In this document: positions 46,728 to 54,101 of the stretch, piece by piece
Layout of the letters: every line of letters begins with the position of its first letter
Numbering within the stretch: the stretch's first letter is position 1
Assembly: GCF_000152625.1 (NCBI RefSeq)
Contig: NZ_CH724156.1
Span: forward strand, 3,030,602-3,094,601
DNA: 64,000 bases
From: Roseovarius nubinhibens ISM
GTDB taxonomy: Bacteria > Pseudomonadota > Alphaproteobacteria > Rhodobacterales > Rhodobacteraceae
Direction of reading: 5' to 3'
The notes under the pieces: generated by a model
The model's input: the letters and a program-made list of their open reading frames with translations, nothing else
The model's database searches: none
Told to the model about the DNA's origin: nothing
Position numbers and translations under genes: made by a program

Positions 46728-47714
46728 ATGACCAAGCTTGTCTTACAGAGAGTTGCCGCCGCTGCGGTGGCGACGCTTCTCGGATCCGGGGCCGCCATGG
46801 CCGCGAGCAACATCACCCTTTGCGGCGGCAGTCCCGGCGGGCTCTGGTCGCTGTTGGGGGCGGGGCTCGACAAGGCGGTGCGCCAGATCGAGCCGGAGAG
46901 CACGGTGACCTATCAGACCTCGAGCGGCGGCTTTGCCAATATCGTGCAGCTCAAACAGGGCAAATGCGATGTGGCCATCGTCCATATCGGCGAGGTGGTG
47001 ATCGCGGCGCGGGGCGACGCGCCCTTCAAAGAGCCGACCACCGGCGTGGCGGCAATCTCGCTGCTCTATGATTGGGCGCCGATGCAATGGGTGACCGACA
47101 AGGCCTTTGCCGAGGAAAACAACATTTCTTCCATCGCCGATCTTGCCGGGTTTACCGGCAAATATGATCTCGTGGTGAACCGGCGCGGCATCCTGCCGTC
47201 GATTCTGGCGGAAAAAGCGCTCGAGCTTGCGGGATCGAGCTTTGAGCAGATCGAGTCGAATGGCGGCAGCGTGCAGTTTCAGGGGTCGAAAACCGCCTCG
47301 GAAGTGATGCAGGACGGCAAGGCCGACACCTGGGTCAACGCCACTTTCGTCGGCAGCGGGTCGATCAAATCCATCGCCGAGGCGCGCGAGCTTACGCTTC
47401 TGTCGGTGCCCGATGATGTGATCGCCAAGATGCAGGAAGATTTCGGCTCCAAGGTCGTGACCATCCCGGCGGGGGCCTATGATTGGCTCGACAAAGAGGT
47501 CAAGACCTTTGGCGCGCAGGCCGCTCTGATCGCGGCGGAAGATGCCGATCCGGCCATGGTCGCGCTGCTGGCGCGGGCGATCTATGAGCACCCGGAGGAA
47601 ATTCAGGGCGTTCACAAGGCGATGGGGGCGTTTGACGGCGCGCTCGGCGCGTCGATCTCGCAGTTCGGCTATCACCCGGCAGCGGCCGAAGTGATCAAGG
47701 GCGCAGGTCTCTGA
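46728..47714 (+). CDS. TAXI-family TRAP transporter solute-binding protein
   Basis: The 328-residue protein has a signal peptide (LQRVAAAAVATLLGSGAAMA) and then the TAXI family domain beginning ITLCGGSPGGLWSLLGAGLDKAV. It captures a substrate, usually a carboxylate, in the periplasm for the TRAP permease encoded next. Induction with the pyridine genes suggests a pyridine carboxylate; this is inferred. AACAGGAG precedes the ATG. Confidence 0.88.
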   Translation: MTKLVLQRVAAAAVATLLGSGAAMAASNITLCGGSPGGLWSLLGAGLDKAVRQIEPESTVTYQTSSGGFANIVQLKQGKCDVAIVHIGEVVIAARGDAPFKEPTTGVAAISLLYDWAPMQWVTDKAFAEENNISSIADLAGFTGKYDLVVNRRGILPSILAEKALELAGSSFEQIESNGGSVQFQGSKTASEVMQDGKADTWVNATFVGSGSIKSIAEARELTLLSVPDDVIAKMQEDFGSKVVTIPAGAYDWLDKEVKTFGAQAALIAAEDADPAMVALLARAIYEHPEEIQGVHKAMGAFDGALGASISQFGYHPAAAEVIKGAGL

Positions 47715-47812
47715 GGCGGGCTCTCGCGGCGCGACGCTACCCTCGCGCCGCGAGACCATAGCCCCGGACCCCCTGACGCGATTGCTCTCCTTTTGAAAGG
47801 CGCTGGCTGGCC

Positions 47813-49741
47813 ATGAGACCGGTATTTCTCAACATGATGTTTTCGACCGGGTGCCGGCGCAGCATTTCAGGGCCGCTCTACTGGCCGATCCGCCTCTATA
47901 CGGCGCTGTTCACGATCTGGGTCCTCTGGGCCGCGACGCTGGCCCGGGTGGATGCGCTGTCGCTGACGGTGATCTTTCTGAGCCTGATCTATGTGCCGGC
48001 CTTTATCCTGATCGGGGCAGGGCGCGATTCCGACCCGGAACGATCGAGCCCCTTTGACTGGTTTCTGTCGGCTCTGGCGGCGGCGTGCGCGGTCTATTTC
48101 ATCTTTCACATCCCCGAGACCGCGATGCGGATCAGCCTGCTCGACGAGCTGCGCATGGATCAGTTCATCATGGCGGGGCTGTTGATCCTGCTCACGCTCG
48201 AGATCACCCGGCGCACGGTGGGCATGTTCCTGACGCTGATCGTGATCGGGTTCATCCTCTATAACCTCTGGGGGCATCTTATCCCCGGGCAGATGGGGCA
48301 TGGGCTCATCACGCTGGGCCATTTCATCGATATCAATGTCTACACGACCGATGGTCTCTTCGGGGTGCCGGTGCGGGTGGCGGCGACCTATGCCTTTCTC
48401 TTCGTGATGTTTGGAACGTTTCTCGAGAAAGCCAAGGGCGGCGAGTTCTTCTTTAACCTCGCGGCGGCGGTGTCGGGGCGGTCGGTGGGCGGCCCGGCCA
48501 AGATCGCGGTGTCGTCCTCGGCGCTGTTTGGCACGATGTCGGGCAGTCCGACCTCGGATGTGGTGGCGACCGGGTCGATCACCATCCCGATGATGCGGCG
48601 GTTGGGCTATCGGCCCGAGCTGGCGGCGGGGATCGAAGTGGCGGCCTCGACCGGGGGCAGCCTCTTACCGCCGGTGATGGGGTCGGCGGCCTTCATCATG
48701 GCCGAGCTCACCGGGATTGGCTATGGCAGCATCGTGCTCGCCGCGATCCTGCCGGCGCTTCTCTATTACCTCGGGATTTTCATTCAGGTGCATCTGCGCT
48801 CTGTCGCGCTCAACCTCGCGCCGTTGGAGCGCGACGCGGTGCCGACGCTGCGCGAGACGATGCGGCGGGGCGGGCATTTCCTGCTGCCGCTCGCAGGCCT
48901 CGTGGTGCTCTTGGTGATGGGCTATTCGCCGACCATGGTCGCGGCGTTCAGCGCGCTGGCGGTCTGGGCCGTGTCCTATCTGCGTCGCGACACGCGGCTG
49001 GGTCTGCGGGCGACGCTTGAGGCGCTGTCGGACACGGCGATACGGATGTTGGGCGTGACCGGGGCTTGCGCGGCGGCGGGGCTGGTGATCGGTGGCATCA
49101 CCATGACCGGGCTTGCGTCGAAATTCTCCTTTGTGGCCTTTGCTCTGGCGGGCGACAGCGTCGTGCTGGCGCTGCTTCTGAGCGCGGCGGTGACGATCAT
49201 TCTCGGGCTCGGCATGCCGACGCCCAGCGCCTATGTGCTGGCGGCGGTGCTTGTCGGGCCGACGCTGGTCAATGACTATGGGTTTCAGGAGCTGAACGCG
49301 CATCTCTTTCTGCTCTATTTCGCGGTGATGTCGGCGATGACGCCACCGGTGGCGGTGGCGGCCTATGCAGCGGCGGCGATATCGCTGGCCAATCCGTTGC
49401 GGATTGCGGTGATCGCGATGCGGTTTTCGATCGTGGCCTTTCTGGTGCCCTTCATGTTCGTGATCAACCCGCTGATGCTCAGCCCGTTTGCGAGCTTTGA
49501 GGCCTTTGCCACCAGCCTCGCAGCGGTGCTGGCCTGTAACCTCATCGCCTTTGGCAGCGAGTGGCACGGGACGGGCAGGACCGCGCCGCTGGTGCGGCTG
49601 GCCATGTTCGGCGCGGCCTTCTTGCTCGCGGTGCCGCTGCTCTGGCCCAAGCTGCTGGGCGCGGTGCTTGGCGCGGCGCTCTTGATCTATTGCCTGCGCG
49701 TGTTTCGTCAGATGAGCCCCGGCGCGGCGACCCAACCGTAA
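47813..49741 (+). CDS. TRAP transporter fused permease (DctQ-DctM type)
   Basis: This 642-residue inner-membrane protein has about 16 or more hydrophobic segments. Small and large TRAP permease parts are joined, as is usual with TAXI receptors. The DctM part shows SSSALFGTMSGSPTSDVVATG and LGLGMPTPSAYVLAAVL. It works as a sodium- or proton-driven importer with the preceding binding protein, 98 bases upstream. The nadC-like gene follows after 51 bases. Confidence 0.9.
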   Translation: MRPVFLNMMFSTGCRRSISGPLYWPIRLYTALFTIWVLWAATLARVDALSLTVIFLSLIYVPAFILIGAGRDSDPERSSPFDWFLSALAAACAVYFIFHIPETAMRISLLDELRMDQFIMAGLLILLTLEITRRTVGMFLTLIVIGFILYNLWGHLIPGQMGHGLITLGHFIDINVYTTDGLFGVPVRVAATYAFLFVMFGTFLEKAKGGEFFFNLAAAVSGRSVGGPAKIAVSSSALFGTMSGSPTSDVVATGSITIPMMRRLGYRPELAAGIEVAASTGGSLLPPVMGSAAFIMAELTGIGYGSIVLAAILPALLYYLGIFIQVHLRSVALNLAPLERDAVPTLRETMRRGGHFLLPLAGLVVLLVMGYSPTMVAAFSALAVWAVSYLRRDTRLGLRATLEALSDTAIRMLGVTGACAAAGLVIGGITMTGLASKFSFVAFALAGDSVVLALLLSAAVTIILGLGMPTPSAYVLAAVLVGPTLVNDYGFQELNAHLFLLYFAVMSAMTPPVAVAAYAAAAISLANPLRIAVIAMRFSIVAFLVPFMFVINPLMLSPFASFEAFATSLAAVLACNLIAFGSEWHGTGRTAPLVRLAMFGAAFLLAVPLLWPKLLGAVLGAALLIYCLRVFRQMSPGAATQP

Positions 49742-49792
49742 CCTTTTATTTTTCGGCCCAGAGGGCCACCTGATCATCGAAAGGATCACCCA

Positions 49793-50629
49793 ATGTTGCT
49801 GGATCTTCGCAAAATCAACCAGTTGATCGACCTCTGGCTGGATGAAGACGTGAATTACTATGACCTGACGGCCAAGATCATGGTGGATGATGATGCGGTG
49901 GCCAAGTTTGGCATGAACGCGCGCGAGCCGATCACCCTCTCGGGGATCAAGATTGCCGAGATGATCTTTCGCAAGATGGATCCGGAGTGCACCTTCGAGA
50001 GCAAGCGCCGCGATGGCGACAAGATCGACACCGGCGAGACATTCGCGGTGATCACCGGCAATGCGCAGGCGCTTTTGACGGCCGAGCGGGTGGCGCTCAA
50101 CCTCGTGCAGCGGATGTGCGGGATTGCCGGGCTGACGGCGCAATATGTCCAAGAGATCGAGGGCACCAAGGCGATCCTGCTCGACAGTCGCAAGACGACC
50201 CCGGGGCTGCGCATGCTCGAGAAATACGCGGTGACCTGTGGTGGCGGGCGCAGTCACCGGCTCGGCCTCGACAATGGGATCATGCTCAAGGACAACCATA
50301 TCGCGGTGGCGGGCGGCATTCGCGCCGCGGTCGAGCGGGCCAAGGCCTATGCGCCGATGCTCACCAAGATCGAAGTCGAATGTGACCGGCTCGATCAAGT
50401 GGATGAGGCGCTGGCGGCCGGGGTCGATGTGATCATGCTCGACAATATGAGCAATGATGACATGCGCGAAGCAGTCAAGATCGTCGGCGGGCGCATTCCC
50501 CTCGAATGTTCGGGCGGTGTGCGGCTCGACACGATCCGGGGCAAGGCCGAAACCGGCGTCGATTATGTCTCGGTCGGGCGGATCACCCAATCGGCCACCT
50601 GCGTTGATATCGGGCTCGATGACGTCTGA
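49793..50629 (+). CDS. NadC-type quinolinate phosphoribosyltransferase, divergent paralogue
   Basis: NadC joins quinolinate and PRPP to give nicotinate mononucleotide, CO2 and PPi. The 278-residue protein keeps the key residues: R99 in AERVALN, R133 and K134 in DSRKTTPGLR, H155 and R156 in CGGGRSHR, and K166 in LKDNH. It departs from usual NadC at QRMCGIAGLT (normally SGIAT) and DSRKT (normally DTRKT). It is not beside nadA or nadB but in a transporter/catabolic operon, and its 3' end overlaps the PhnN-phosphorylase gene by 11 bases. A catabolic rather than NAD-making role is inferred. Confidence 0.85.
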   Translation: MLLDLRKINQLIDLWLDEDVNYYDLTAKIMVDDDAVAKFGMNAREPITLSGIKIAEMIFRKMDPECTFESKRRDGDKIDTGETFAVITGNAQALLTAERVALNLVQRMCGIAGLTAQYVQEIEGTKAILLDSRKTTPGLRMLEKYAVTCGGGRSHRLGLDNGIMLKDNHIAVAGGIRAAVERAKAYAPMLTKIEVECDRLDQVDEALAAGVDVIMLDNMSNDDMREAVKIVGGRIPLECSGGVRLDTIRGKAETGVDYVSVGRITQSATCVDIGLDDV

Positions 50630-52694
50630 GGCGATGACCCCCAAAGGCGTGGCCACAGCGCGGGGCACGCTCTTTGTCATTGTCGGCCCAAGCGGGGTCG
50701 GCAAGGACACGTTGATCGATGGCGCGCGCGCGGCGCTCGGGCAGAGCCATTGGTTCCGCTTTGTGCGCCGGGTCATCACACGGCCCGCCGACAGCGGCGG
50801 CGAAGAGCATATCGCGATCAGCGAGGCGGATTTCGACGCGGCACTGGCGGAGGGGCGTTTCTTTCACCATTGGCGCGCCCATGGGCTTGGCTATGGCGTG
50901 CCGGCGGATGTGGCCGGGGATCTGGCGGCCGGGGTGAATGTGGTGCTCAACGGCTCGCGCGCCGAGGTGGCGGCGCTGCGCGATAAATATCCACGGACGG
51001 TGACCATTCAGGTGACGGCGTCGCGCGCGGCGGTCGAGGCTCGGCTTCGGGCGCGGGGGCGCGAGGATGAGGCGCAGATCGCCAAGCGGCTCGACCGGCT
51101 GAGCGCAACCGGGCTGGTCGAGGGCGCGCTTGAGCTGCGCAATGAAGGGCCGGTGGCCGATGGGGTCGCGGCGCTGGTCGATCTGATTGCCGGATCTTGT
51201 GATCTCTGCGCCACCGCGCAGGGGCTCGATATGGATTTCGCGATGGGGGCCGTTTGTCTCGCCCATCGCGGCAACCCGGTGGCGGCGCGGCTCTTGGCCG
51301 GGAGCACGCGGGTGGCGGTGTCCTTTGAGGGGGCGGAGGTGGTGGCCGATCTGGGCTGGAGCTCGGATAGCACTCTCGTCGGGCGTGACGCGCTGGCGCT
51401 GTCTTCGGCGGCGATGGAGAAGCTCGGGCTCGCGGGCGGAGAGTGCCTGCGCATCGCGCGTTCACCCACGCCGCAGAGCCGCGAGGTGTTACAGCGCAAG
51501 ATCCGCGGCGGCACGCTTTCGGCGCCCGAAATCACCGGCTTTGTCGATGATCTGGTTAATGGACGGTTCAGCCCGCCGGAGGTCGCGGGGTTTCTGGTGA
51601 CCGCCTCGACCAATCTGGCGCTCGATGAGATCATCGCCTTGACCAAGGCCCGTGCGAGCCATGCGCGGCGGCAGCGCTGGGCCGCGGATGTGGTGGTGGA
51701 CAAGCATTCCATGGGCGGCATTCCGGGCAATCGGATCACCCCAATCGTCATTCCCATCGTGGCGGCACACGGGCTGACAATGCCGAAAACCTCGTCGCGG
51801 GCGATCACCTCGGCGGCGGGCACGGCGGATATGATGGAGGTCATGGCGCGGGTGGATCTCGGCCCGGAAGAGTTCCGCAAGGTGGTCGAGGCGACCGGCG
51901 GTGCAATCTGCTGGAACGGGCGGCTGACGCATTCGCCGGTCGATGATGTGATGAACGCGATCAACCGGCCACTTGGGCTCTCGTCGGCGCTGCTCGATGT
52001 GTCGTCGATCCTGTCGAAGAAGCTGGCGGCGGCGTCGAGCCATGTGCTCATCGATCTGCCGCTGGGACCGCAGGCCAAGACCCGCACAGAGGAGGAGGCG
52101 GCGCATCTCAAATCGCTCTTTGAGAGCGTGGGCGAGGGCGTCGGTCTTTCGGTGCGGGTGAATATTGCCGATGGGTCGCGGCCCATCGGGCGCGGTGTCG
52201 GCCCGCTTCTCGAAGTGATCGACGTGCTCGATGTGCTGCGCTCGGACCCGGATGCGCCACTGGATCTGGCCGAGAAGGCGGTGGATTATGCGGCGCAGAT
52301 CCTCGAATGGGCGGGCGGTGTCGAGGCCGGGCAAGGGGCCGCGCGGGCGCGGGCGCTGATCGCGAGCGGCGCGGCGCTGGCCAAGCTCGAAGAGATCGCA
52401 CAGCATCAGGGCGCCCATGAGTATGCGCGCAGCCCGGGCAGTTTTACCGCCCTAGTCACAGCACCTGAGGCGGGTCGCATAGCCTCGGCCGATATTCGCA
52501 CCATCGCCTCTGTGGCGCGTCGGGCGGGCGCGCCGCGCGACAAGGCGGCGGGCGTCGTGGTTTTGGCGCAGGTGGGGGCGCAGGTCGACAAGGGCCAGCC
52601 CTTGCTGCGCATCCACGCCTCGAGCGGGCAGGCGCTGGCCGCCGCGCAGGAGGTTCTGGCGGGAGGTGCGATGCCCTTTGCCATCTCGCCCTGA
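50619..52694 (+). CDS. Fusion of PhnN (ribose-1,5-bisphosphate kinase) and AMP-phosphorylase-type enzyme
   Basis: The 691-residue protein has two enzymes in one chain. Residues 16-200 are PhnN-like, with Walker A GPSGVGKD (23-30) and ADFDAALAEGRFFHHWRAHG; PhnN phosphorylates ribose 1,5-bisphosphate to PRPP. Residues about 215-691 are a nucleoside-phosphorylase fold of the AMP phosphorylase type, with KHS at 362-364 in VDKHSMGGIPGN and PKTSSRAITSAAGTAD, unlike the DKHSTGGVGDK of thymidine phosphorylase. That type splits a nucleoside monophosphate with phosphate into base and ribose 1,5-bisphosphate. The product of one domain is thus the substrate of the other. ATG 50619 overlaps nadC; ATG 50634 is an alternative. 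Confidence 0.85.
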   Translation: MTSEAMTPKGVATARGTLFVIVGPSGVGKDTLIDGARAALGQSHWFRFVRRVITRPADSGGEEHIAISEADFDAALAEGRFFHHWRAHGLGYGVPADVAGDLAAGVNVVLNGSRAEVAALRDKYPRTVTIQVTASRAAVEARLRARGREDEAQIAKRLDRLSATGLVEGALELRNEGPVADGVAALVDLIAGSCDLCATAQGLDMDFAMGAVCLAHRGNPVAARLLAGSTRVAVSFEGAEVVADLGWSSDSTLVGRDALALSSAAMEKLGLAGGECLRIARSPTPQSREVLQRKIRGGTLSAPEITGFVDDLVNGRFSPPEVAGFLVTASTNLALDEIIALTKARASHARRQRWAADVVVDKHSMGGIPGNRITPIVIPIVAAHGLTMPKTSSRAITSAAGTADMMEVMARVDLGPEEFRKVVEATGGAICWNGRLTHSPVDDVMNAINRPLGLSSALLDVSSILSKKLAAASSHVLIDLPLGPQAKTRTEEEAAHLKSLFESVGEGVGLSVRVNIADGSRPIGRGVGPLLEVIDVLDVLRSDPDAPLDLAEKAVDYAAQILEWAGGVEAGQGAARARALIASGAALAKLEEIAQHQGAHEYARSPGSFTALVTAPEAGRIASADIRTIASVARRAGAPRDKAAGVVVLAQVGAQVDKGQPLLRIHASSGQALAAAQEVLAGGAMPFAISP

Positions 52695-52768
52695 TCGGGC
52701 CGGTTGCAGCGCCGGTCCGGATGCGCCATGAAGCGGGCAAGACGCAGGTGGCGAGAGGGCGGAGACAG

Positions 52769-52852
52769 ATGGCGAAGAGAGCATTCATTACGGCGGGTTT
52801 GGGCCAGGGGGCCCGGAACCGTTCCGCCATCCTTTGCGGGGCGCGGGCATGA
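52769..52852 (+). CDS. Possible 27-residue leader peptide before the RNA methyltransferase
   Basis: ATG 52769 is preceded by GGAG (spacing four) and reads 27 codons. Its TGA overlaps the ATG of the next gene as ATGA. No family is recognised. It may be a coupling leader or chance. Confidence 0.3.
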   Translation: MAKRAFITAGLGQGARNRSAILCGARA

Positions 52853-54003
52853 CCCCGGCTGCGCGCTATCAGACCGCCGCCGAAATCCTCGATGAGATCT
52901 TGGGCGGTGTGGCCGCCGAAAAGGCGCTCACCAATTGGGCGCGGCGGGCGCGGTTTGCCGGGTCCAAGGACCGGGCGGCGGTGCGCGACCATGTGTTTGA
53001 CGTGCTGCGTCAGCGGCAAAGCTGTGCGGCGCGGGGTGGGCCGGATGGTCGGGGGCTCATCCTTGGGCTGCTGCGCGGTGATGGCATCGATCCCGACACG
53101 GTGTTCACAGGCGATGGCTATGGGCCGGCGGTGCTGAGCGAGGCCGAGCGTGAGGCAGGGGACGCGGGCGATGTGCTCGATCTGCCCGCATGGATCGTGG
53201 CCCCGATGCGTGAGGCGCTGGGCGAAGATTTCGACAGGACCGAACATGCCCTGCGCGAGCGTGCGCCGGTGATGCTGCGGGTCAATCTGGCCAAGAGCGA
53301 TCCGGCGGCGGCGCGGGCGGCACTGGCCGATGAGGGCGTGATCGCAGAGCCGGTCGCGGGCAGCGCCACGGCGCTTGTGGTCACCGAGGGCGCGCGGCGC
53401 ATTCGGCTTGGCCGGGCCTATCTCGATGGGCTGGTCGAGCTGCAGGATGGATCGAGCCAGGCGGCAGTCGCGGCGCTGGCCGGGCGGGCCCCGGCGCGGG
53501 TTCTCGACTATTGCGCCGGGGGCGGCGGCAAGAGCCTCGCGCTGGCGGCGCTCTGCTCGGCAGAGATCTATGCCCATGACGCCGATCCGGCCCGCATGTC
53601 CGACCTGCCAGAGCGCGCGGCGCGGGCCGGGGCCGACATCACGCGGCTTGATCGCGAGGAGATCGCCGGGCACGCGCCCTATGATCTGGTGATCTGTGAT
53701 GTTCCCTGTTCGGGCAGCGGCACCTGGCGGCGCACCCCGGAGATGAAATGGCGGTTCTCCGAAGCCGATCTTGCGGCGCTGGTCCAAACTCAGGCGGAGA
53801 TCCTCGACGAGGCCGCGGCCCATGTGGCGCCGGGGGGGTATCTCGCCTATATGACCTGTTCGATCTTGGCCGAGGAAAACGAGGCGCAGGCCGAAGGCTT
53901 TGGCGCGCGGCATCCGGGGTTTGCACTGCGGGGCACGCGGCGTTGGCCGGTATCCGCGTCGGGCGATGGATTTTTTCTGGCACAATTTGAACGTGTGTCG
54001 TAG
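52849..54003 (+). CDS. RsmB/NOP2-family RNA (cytosine-5) methyltransferase
   Basis: This SAM-dependent enzyme methylates C5 of cytosine in rRNA. The 384-residue product has an N-terminal NusB-like region and the catalytic domain with SAM motif VLDYCAGGGGKSLA. Both family cysteines are present, in DVPCSGSGTWRR (motif IV) and YMTCSILAEENE (motif VI). ATG 52849 gives the usual start MTPAARYQTAAEIL. It is probably the housekeeping gene that bounds the island on the right. Confidence 0.9.
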   Translation: MTPAARYQTAAEILDEILGGVAAEKALTNWARRARFAGSKDRAAVRDHVFDVLRQRQSCAARGGPDGRGLILGLLRGDGIDPDTVFTGDGYGPAVLSEAEREAGDAGDVLDLPAWIVAPMREALGEDFDRTEHALRERAPVMLRVNLAKSDPAAARAALADEGVIAEPVAGSATALVVTEGARRIRLGRAYLDGLVELQDGSSQAAVAALAGRAPARVLDYCAGGGGKSLALAALCSAEIYAHDADPARMSDLPERAARAGADITRLDREEIAGHAPYDLVICDVPCSGSGTWRRTPEMKWRFSEADLAALVQTQAEILDEAAAHVAPGGYLAYMTCSILAEENEAQAEGFGARHPGFALRGTRRWPVSASGDGFFLAQFERVS

Positions 54004-54070
54004 CCTCGGGGGGATTTTACGGGCACTGCGTTCAAGTTAATCCTGATTTAATAATTTCGGCCCAGATTGG

Positions 54071-54084
54071 GTGGGGTACCCCAC
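54071..54084. promoter_or_regulatory. 14-base perfect palindrome before cckA
   Basis: GTGGGGTACCCCAC is a perfect inverted repeat, 17 bases before the cckA start and just before its AAAGG ribosome site. It may be an operator or affect translation. Confidence 0.45.
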
Positions 54085-54101
54085 GTTTCAAAGGCCATGA
54101 C

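Noticed and set aside
50619..51200. Phosphonate degradation by PhnN
   Set aside because: No C-P lyase genes (phnG to phnM) are present in the window; the PhnN domain is better explained by PRPP regeneration.
51181..52694. Thymidine phosphorylase in pyrimidine salvage
   Set aside because: The motifs KHSMGGIPGN and KTSSRAITS fit the AMP-phosphorylase clade, not DeoA. The fusion to PhnN also points to ribose-1,5-bisphosphate rather than deoxyribose-1-phosphate.
50619..52694. Archaeal-type AMP salvage through RuBisCO
   Set aside because: No ribose-1,5-bisphosphate isomerase or form III RuBisCO is near. The fused kinase would return the sugar to PRPP instead.
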